Assembly (NCBI GenBank): GCA_022036555.1
Contig: CM039133.1
Location: 44,964,718 to 45,028,717, forward strand
Source: Microstegium vimineum
Taxonomy: Eukaryota; Streptophyta; Magnoliopsida; Poales; Poaceae
DNA length: 64,000 nucleotides
Direction of reading: 5' to 3'
How positions within the stretch are numbered: the first letter of the stretch is position 1; every line of letters starts with the position of its first letter. A model generated the notes under the pieces. The model was not told the DNA's origin and searched no databases. It was given only the letters and a program-made list of their open reading frames with translations. Below, piece by piece: positions 57,351 to 64,000 of the stretch. The translations under genes and the position numbers were made by a program.

Positions 57351-60073
57351 ATGGTGAACATAAACAACATTCCTCCGCTCAACGGTACCAACTACCGTGT
57401 GTGGCGGGAGAAGTACGAACTGGAACTTGCATTGGCAGAGATCGATCTTGCCATCACTTCCCCGTGTCCTACTATTCCAGAGGAACCGGAGAAGAGAACC
57501 GATGAAACTGACGAAGCTTTTCACGTCCGAAAGCGTGATTTTGCAGAAGTCAGGATGAAGTATGACATCGAACACAGGCGTTGGATTCAGTCCAACAGAA
57601 AATGCCTATTGAAGACCAAATCCGAGGGTCTATCCCAGAATGCATCACCGCCATTGATTACCTTGAAAGGGTAAAGAACCAGTTTACTGGGTCTTCTAAG
57701 GCCACAACAAGCACAATAATACATAAACTTATATCTAAGAAATACAATGGTGGTGGTGTGCGTCCGCAAATATTGAAAATGAACACCATGACAGCGAAAT
57801 TAAAGACTATGGATTTGGGGATCAATGACAAGTTCCTCATTCACTTGGTCTTTCTTTCACTGCCAAAAGAATTCGAAACTTTTGCTGTGAACTACAATAT
57901 GATGCCTGAAAACTGGGACATTGAAAAGCTCATTGCAATGTGTGTCCAGGAGGAAGAGAGAATCAAGTCCGCACAGGGTGAATTAGCTCATCTTGTCAAG
58001 AACAATAAAAGAAAGAACTTTTACAAGAAACCACAGGGGAAACCCCAGTGGAATAAAAGCTCTCCCTCCAAGCCACAAGAACATGCACTTGCAAAGGGAA
58101 AAGAAAAGAACTCTCAGGATGAGGACTTCAGAAAATATGGCAATGCTGAGAAAGACCAGTGCAAGAAATGCTTCAAGAGAAGGCATTACAAGAGAGATTG
58201 CCCTGTCTACCTGAAAAAACTACTAAAGAAAGGTGATGATACTATCACATTTGTAGATGAATCCCTGTTTTTATGTTATTCGAACACCTCTTGGTGGATT
58301 GATTCAGGTGCAACAATTCACGTTTCGAATTCTTTACAGGGGTTAAGTGGGAGGAGAACCCTGCAAAGAGGAGAAAGAACGATTAAAGTCGCGAATGGAG
58401 TACAAGCTGGAGTTGAAGCCATTGGCGATCTAGATTTAGAATTAAAAGATGGCTTTGTACTTAAGCTTAGGAATGTACTCTATGTTCCCTCTTTACGTAG
58501 AAATTTAATAAGTGTATCGAAACTCGATGATGATGGATTTAGCTGTCATTTTGGTAATGGCAGATGTGAACTATTTGATAATAATGACAAGTGTGTTGGT
58601 CTTGCCTTCCGACAAGACAAGCTTTATTTATTATCTCTTGCTGAAAATGTAAATCATGAATGCGATGTTGTGAATGTCTCCCAATCTACAAATGAGAATA
58701 AGAAGCGGAAGAGAAATGAAAGCGACTCTTCGAAATTATGGCATTGTCGTTTGGGCCATATTTCGAGGGGGAGAATAGAACGCTTAGTGAAACAATCAAT
58801 TCTTCCGCACTTAGAATTCTCCGATTTAGAACAATGTGTTGATTGCATCAAAGGAAAATATGTCAATAAAATAAAGAAAGATGCTAAACGAAGCACGAGA
58901 GTATTAGAAATAATTCACACGGACATTTGCGGTCCATTCCCAACGAAAAGCGTGGATGGTTATGATTCATTCATAACATTCACGGATAATTACTCTCGTT
59001 ATGGCTATATTTATCCAATTAAAGAAAGAACAGAAGCATTGGATAAATTTAAGATATTTAAAGCCGAAATTGAAAATCAACACAACAAGAAAATAAAGAT
59101 AGTTCGATCAGACCGTGGTGGAGAGTATTATGGGCAACATACCCCGTATAGCCAAATTCCAGGTCCCTTTGCAAGGTTCCTACAGGAAAATGACATAGTC
59201 GCTCAATACTCCACACCGGGGGAGCCTCAGCAGAATGGAGTGGTTGAAAGAAGAAACCGTACCCTAATGGATATGGTGAGAAGCATGATGAGCTACTCTA
59301 CACTACCGGTTGGTTTATGGATGGAGGCACTGAAAACCGCCATTCATATACTCAATCAAGTACCAAGCAAGTCGGTGCAGAAAACACCGTATGAATTATG
59401 GACAGGAAGAGAACCCTCACTTAAGCACTTACACGTGTGGGGCTGTCCAGCTGAGGCAAAAGTATTTAACCCAAATATTGGAAAGTTAGACTCCAAGACT
59501 GTCAGCTGCCATTTCATTGACTATCCAGAAAGATCGAAAGGTTATCGTTTCTATTGTCCTGATAGATATACGAAATTTGTTGAAACAAGACACGCTGTGT
59601 TCTTGGAGAATGACATGATCAGGGGGAGCAAGGTAACACGTGAAATTAGACTTGAGGAGAAGCGGATACATGTACCCACTCCGATGGTTGAAGAACCATA
59701 CTTTACGTTACCTGCTACCGATGTTGCACCAACAGTACAAGACGCTGTGGTGACAACGCCTGTTGTGAATTCTCCCATAACAACAACGAATGAACAAGAG
59801 GAACATGTCCATCAGGAGCCTGTAGAACCAAATGTTGCTAATGAGGAAGAACAACAACAACCCATAGTGGATCAAGTGCCAGAAGCCCCTAGAAGGTCTC
59901 AAAGAACTAGAAGGTCAGCCATTCCAGATGATTATGAAATTTATGAAACTGAAGAATTTCATATGGAAGGTGACCCTATAACTTTTGAAGAAGCCATGAG
60001 AAGCGAACACTCATCGAAGTGGCTTCAGGCCATGGAAGATGAGATGAAATCTATGAATACCAACAAGGTTTGA
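57351..60073 (+). pseudogene. Copia-2 gag, protease and integrase (frameshift, terminal stop)
   Basis: The gag start at 57351 (MVNINNIPPLNGTNY with the WREKYELEL block) is followed by a one-base frameshift near 57590-57600. From there an 830-codon frame runs to TGA at 60071-60073. It holds the gag body, a zinc knuckle CKKCFKRRHYKRDCP with all four ligands, protease SWWIDSGATIHVSNS, pre-integrase LWHCRLGHIS and CVDCIKGK, and the integrase D,D,E-type core (IIHTDICGPF, VRSDRGGEYY, NGVVERRNRTLMDM). It ends with the RSQRTRR linker and EAMRSEHSSKW, the start of RT. The stop and frameshift prevent a full polyprotein. For a retrotransposon this copy is well preserved. Confidence 0.88.
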
Positions 60074-61537
60074 GTTCTAGAAAATATTCCTAAAGGAGCT
60101 AAGAAAGTAGGATCCAAATGGGTCTACAAGACGAAATACGACTCCCAAGGGAATATTGAAAGACACAAAGCGCGACTTGTGGCTAAGGGTTTTACCCAAA
60201 GAGAAGGGATTGATTACAATGAAACTTTTTCCCCAGTTTCTTGTAAAGATTCTTTCAGAATTATTATGGCACTTGTGGCTCACTATGATCTAGAATTACA
60301 TCAGATGGATGTAAAGACCGCATTCCTAAATGGGGATTTGGATGAAAATGTCTATATGGCACAACCGAAAGGTTTTGTCGTAAAAGGAAAAGAAAATATG
60401 GGATGTTGTCTGAAAAGATCCATTTATGGTTTGAAACAAGCTTCGAGACAGTGGTACTTGAAGTTTGATAAAACTATAAAGGGTTTTGGGTTTAAAGAAA
60501 ATGTCGAGGACAATTGTGTCTATGTGAAATTCAAGAATAAGAAATACATATTCCTGATCCTATATGTGGATGATATCTTACTTGCTAGTAATGATGTCAA
60601 TCTACTATTGGAGACGGAGAAATTCTTGTCCTCAAACTTTGATATGAAAGATCTCGGTGAAGCTTCGTTTGTCTTGGGAATTGAGATCCATCGAGATAGA
60701 AGAAAAGGGGTATTGGGATTATCGCAAAAGGCATACATAGAAAAGGTTCTGAAAAGATTTAGTATGCATGCGTGTAGTCCATCTCCTGCTCCGATTGTCA
60801 AGGGCGATAAATATGGGGAACATCAGTGTCCCAAGAATCAATATGAAATTAATCAAATGAAAGCGGTACCGTATGCTTCAGCAATTGGAAGTTTACAATA
60901 TGCTCAAACGTGTACACGCGCTGACATAGCTTTTGTTACCGGGTTACTTGACAGATATCAAAAGAATCCAGAAATTGAACATTGGAAACTAGTGAAGAAA
61001 GTCTTACGTTATTTGCAAGGTACGAAAGGTCTCATGTTGACATATGAAAGATCTGATTCCCTGTGCATAGAGGGGTATTCAGATTCTGACTATGCTGGAG
61101 ATGAAAGGAAATCCACATCAGGATATATATTTACACTTGCTAAAGGAGTGATATCGTGGAAAAGTTCGAAACAAACAGTGACTACATCCTCGACAATGTA
61201 CGCCGAGTTTGTAGCTTGTTATGAGGCCTCGGGGTAGGTAAATTGGTTGAAGAAATTTGTACCTGGACTAAGAATAATTGAAAGTATAGAAAGACCGATG
61301 CGGTTGTATTGTGATAACAATCCAGCGGTAGAATATGCTCACAACAATAGGTCAAGTGGTGCTGCCAAACACATTGACATAAAGTACTATGTTGTGAAAG
61401 ATAAACTTCGAGATCATATCATAAATCTTGAGCATATACGAACAGAAAAGATGCTAGCGGATCCGCTCACAAAAGGCCTTCCACCCAGTGTGTTCAGAGG
61501 ACACATAGCCGGCATGGGTTTAAAGGAGAGCCTATGA
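60074..61537 (+). pseudogene. Copia-2 reverse transcriptase and RNase H
   Basis: Same frame as the upstream segment after the TGA at 60071-60073. RT motifs are HKARLVAKGFTQREGIDY, QMDVKTAFLNGDL, SIYGLKQASRQWY, catalytic YVDDILLASND and DMKDLGEASFVLGIEI. RNase H motifs are YSDSDYAGDERKSTSGYIF, STMYAEFVACYEA, LYCDNNPAVEY and KHIDIKYYVVKD. A TAG at 61235-61237 cuts RNase H. The frame reopens and ends at 61535-61537. Confidence 0.88.
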
Positions 61538-61737
61538 TTCCTGAAGAATAAGAAGGGCCCAGAATAATGAAAACTTTATTTCCAAAATAGAAAGGTTTGT
61601 AGTAGCTGTTAGTCTAATGACATGAATTGTTGTGACGATGAAGCATGCTCTATACACTAATCTGTGATGGAATTGAAAAGAATTGGAATATTGAACTCGA
61701 AATAGAATTGAAGAATTAAAAGAATTGTATGAGATCT

Positions 61738-61747
61738 AGGGGGAGAA
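61738..61747 (+). promoter_or_regulatory. Polypurine tract of Copia-2
   Basis: AGGGGGAGAA abuts the 3' LTR start TGTTGGAATT. Confidence 0.85.
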
Positions 61748-62236
61748 TGTTGGAATTAGATCTCCTCCCGTTAGGCCCAACGGACTAACGGGCCCTAGGT
61801 TACGCCCTGATCGGGGACGCCCAACCATGTGGTTGGTGGGCCCCCGTCTCACAGTGCTATATAAGGAAAGGTGGGGGCCGGGGCGCCAGGCACGCTAACC
61901 AAGGTTCACCTGTGCGCCGCCACACCCCACCGACATCCCAAACCCTAGACCGATCTAGAGGGAGCGTTGCCAGCGGCGGGAAGCTCCACCAACGCGCCGG
62001 TGAGCACCGGATGACGACTGACACGACCACCGACGCTACTACGACGCCCATGGCCGACGGCGGGTAGAACCCTAACACCGCCGCCGCCACTGTGACTCCT
62101 CCGATTGACTCATCCGGTCTGTATCTCCCTCTTCTCTCTCTACTTCTCTCTGCATCACATGAACCGCATCTATCTACCTACCCGAATCACTTCTATCCTA
62201 CTGGATCCGCTCCTAGACGATCCTAGAAGTCTATCA
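61748..62236 (+). repeat. 3' LTR of Copia-2
   Basis: 489 bp, collinear with 55455-55945; differences are scattered substitutions and a short CT-repeat length change. Confidence 0.92.
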
Positions 62237-62757
62237 ACAAGCAGTAGCCATCATTTTTTTTAAAGAGGGAGACTTGTCTTCGGCTAGCTCGGCCATCACA
62301 AGTATGCTATGCACAGTCAGTCAGGTCAACAATAAGTCGACTAGTCCATCCACCCATCCTCAGGCACAAACCATTCGGACAGACATCCGATTGTGTTTCA
62401 TTCCTCCCTCCTCACCTCACGCTGCTTGGAGACGACGCCACGCCGCACACACATCTTGCTGGAGAGATGATCCCAAGGTAATTATTAAGCCTGTTCGATC
62501 TTCCGCTACATGCCATGACTTTGGAAACGCATGAGCTTCATGTTGCAGTTCTGCTAGAAATCTCGCGAACGAAATAAATTCCTGTTGTGTCGCGAAAGAG
62601 TGCCAGGTTTACTGCTAAGTGAGAGACACATGCATATGGTCTCTGAATTTCTGTTGGTTGAACCTGTATTTAGTTTTTTTCACAGTATAACGGGCAGTGA
62701 GGCTAGCAAGCGTGCTTTCTTACCCATGTCTACAGACTTCAGCGTATATTGGACAGC
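62237..62757 (+). other. Upstream flank of the kinase exon, possible 5' UTR
   Basis: CT-rich, moderately GC-rich sequence around 62390-62475 ends in 'cccaaggtaattatt', a possible splice donor. A possible acceptor 'tctacag' lies at 62729-62735 just before the kinase exon. This fits a non-coding first exon plus intron. Confidence 0.35.
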
Positions 62758-62877
62758 ATGCTACAGGATCCGTGTGCGGCACCGATGTGTCTGCCGATGG
62801 ATTTTCTAAAAGCCATCACGCGAAATTTCTCCCAGGAGCGACAAGTCGGAAGAGGTGGGTTTGGAGTGGTTTACAAG
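62758..62877 (+). pseudogene. First coding exon of a second kinase gene, cut by Gypsy-2
   Basis: Forty codons from ATG 62758 encode LPMDFLKAITRNFS, then QVGRGGFGVVYK, the Gly-rich ATP loop of a receptor-like kinase. The kinase at 50649 also has a first exon of exactly 120 bp with the same layout (LPRDITFHLLEEITDGFS, GSGAFGKVY). At 62878 the sequence switches to Gypsy gag, so no splice donor or downstream exon follows inside the window. Either a truncated pseudogene, or a gene whose other exons lie beyond the insertion. Confidence 0.75.
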
Positions 62878-64000
62878 GAACGCGAAGTAGAGGTTGTGCA
62901 GGGACTTCTGAGTCGGCTGGGGTCCCAAGAGCGTGTCGAGCTGGCGCTCGAACCGAGGATAATCGACCCGCGGGACAACTACCCCACGAGCGGCTTGTTC
63001 CCCGGAGGGAGACAGATGGAGGTGGGCCATGGATGCGGTGATGGCGTCCATGGCTACCTCGGAGGATGCCGTAGGGCGACGGAGAGCCAGGTCGGCCTCC
63101 TGCCCGTGGCACAGGAAGTCCAGGCTACCAAAACGAACAATGGAGCCCGGAGCGAAATCAACGCGGCGATCAGCCATCCGAAACTCGAAAATACGGGTGA
63201 CACGCAAAGGTCCCCTACCTGGCGCGCCAACTGTCGGTGTCTAAAATGGCGGGGTCTAGACGACCAACGAGTAAATTTCTAAGCGTGTCGGAGTTCGGAT
63301 GGTTACGCTCGGAGAACACAGAGGTTTATACTGGTTCAGGCACGAACGCCCTACGTCCAGTGTGTTGCGGAGTCGTATTACCGAGCGTGGAGGGCTCGTA
63401 GAGGGGAGCTACAAGCTTTGGTGAGATAGGAAAACACCTTCCTAGGTCTCGTGCGTATGAGGTTCTTGGTTCTGGTGTGTGCTCGCGTATGTGCGAGTTT
63501 GAGTGTGTGTGAATGAACGTTGGGATGTCAAGAGAGAGAGATTGGAGATCCATTCTCTCCCTTTATACGTAGGGAGAGATGAAAGAGTACACTAGAGAGA
63601 GGGGGAGTGAACGTGGGCCCGACTTGGGCTGCTGCCGAGGGGGAGCTTCGTCTTCATTCTGTATTTCTTCCTGAGAAAGATCGCGCCAGTAGACAAATGT
63701 CCGGGTCCTGTTCGTCCTTGTTGTGCTGTAGCCATGCGTCTTGTGATCGGGAACTCCGCTGTTCCCTTACCTGGGCATGGGCTGGGGCTGGTCGCACAGG
63801 ACCGGCCACCCCCGCGTTCTGTCATATAGGGCTGATGACGCCCTAATCCCTGTTGGAGTGTCCGTCGGAGGCATGGCGCGGGTGTAGTGCGTAGAAGTCG
63901 CCGGTTAGGCAGCACAGGACCTTGTACCGCAGGGTGAACAGAGGTTGGCATGGCGACTCATGCCCTGAACCCCATCCCTGAGGACGGAGGGTAATGTGGA
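62878..64000 (-). mobile_element. Gypsy-2, second copy of the Gypsy-1 family, partial
   Basis: From 63232 to the window end is an LTR matching 31551-32284. 63212-63231 is the primer site region. 63207-62878 encodes the gag N-terminus on the minus strand (SSEVAMDAITASMAHLHLSP, QKSLHNLYFAF). Everything 3' of that gag part is missing at 62878. The rest of the LTR lies beyond the window. Confidence 0.85.

Larger units (their letters stand above)
55455..62236 (+). mobile_element. Copia LTR retrotransposon Copia-2, nearly full length
   Basis: LTR-to-LTR 6.8-kb element with flanking gcaag (55450-55454) and acaag (62237-62241), a 5-bp duplication with one mismatch. LTRs of 491 and 489 bp differ at roughly twenty places by eye. 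It has a primer site, a 1.4-kb leader, a gag-pol frame (57351-61537) with one frameshift and two stops, and a polypurine tract. Domain order gag-protease-integrase-RT-RNase H is that of Ty1/Copia. Confidence 0.93.

Noticed and set aside
62816..63282. Plus-strand ORF joining the kinase exon to downstream sequence as one protein
   Set aside because: After 62878 the plus frame is only the antisense of Gypsy gag and LTR; it has no kinase motifs.

Overview
The window is nuclear DNA of a grass, probably a panicoid cereal relative. This rests on GT-AG split genes, GC-rich single-exon genes, and a dense mix of Copia, Gypsy, CACTA, Helitron, Stowaway and other MITE sequences that look like known grass families. 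No rRNA, tRNA gene, CRISPR array or prokaryotic operon was seen.

Five genes look real. (1) 199-2756 (+): the last eight coding exons of a tyrosine-specific protein phosphatase (PTP1-like). (2) 4339-4974 (-): an intronless secreted dirigent protein. (3) 7974-9080 (-): an intronless ATL-type RING-H2 E3 ubiquitin ligase. (4) 46618-48162 (-): an intronless cytochrome P450 of the CYP94 group. (5) 50649-52627 (+): a six-exon non-RD receptor-like/cytoplasmic kinase. Two gene remnants lie downstream: a frameshifted MYC2-type bHLH N-terminal fragment (53449-54141) and a lone first kinase exon (62758-62877) abutting a Gypsy element. The genes share no obvious pathway, although dirigent, ATL, CYP94, non-RD kinase and MYC families are all often tied to stress or jasmonate responses.

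From 18340 to 43759 lies one nested transposon stack. A DNA transposon with GC-rich filler hosts a SIRE/Opie-like Copia element (18876-43672, target duplication cttat). That element holds a minus-strand Gypsy element (20131-32754), which holds a solo LTR (22906-24835, duplication tcacc). A second solo LTR of 4.1 kb (38399-42507, duplication cggac) sits in the Copia 3' LTR. The Gypsy element keeps gag, protease and an antisense accessory ORF, but its reverse transcriptase and integrase region is gone. A second copy of the same Gypsy family runs off the right edge (62878-64000).

Other mobile DNA: a deleted Copia fragment between 55-bp direct repeats (5943-7211), a CACTA element (10122-11141), a Helitron with doubled termini (43874-46135), a nearly intact Copia element (55455-62236), a tRNA-derived SINE (52873-53124) and about ten MITEs. 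The stretches 11517-12910, 13171-14000, 14721-16231 and 16677-17819 are AT-rich and show no recognisable gene.
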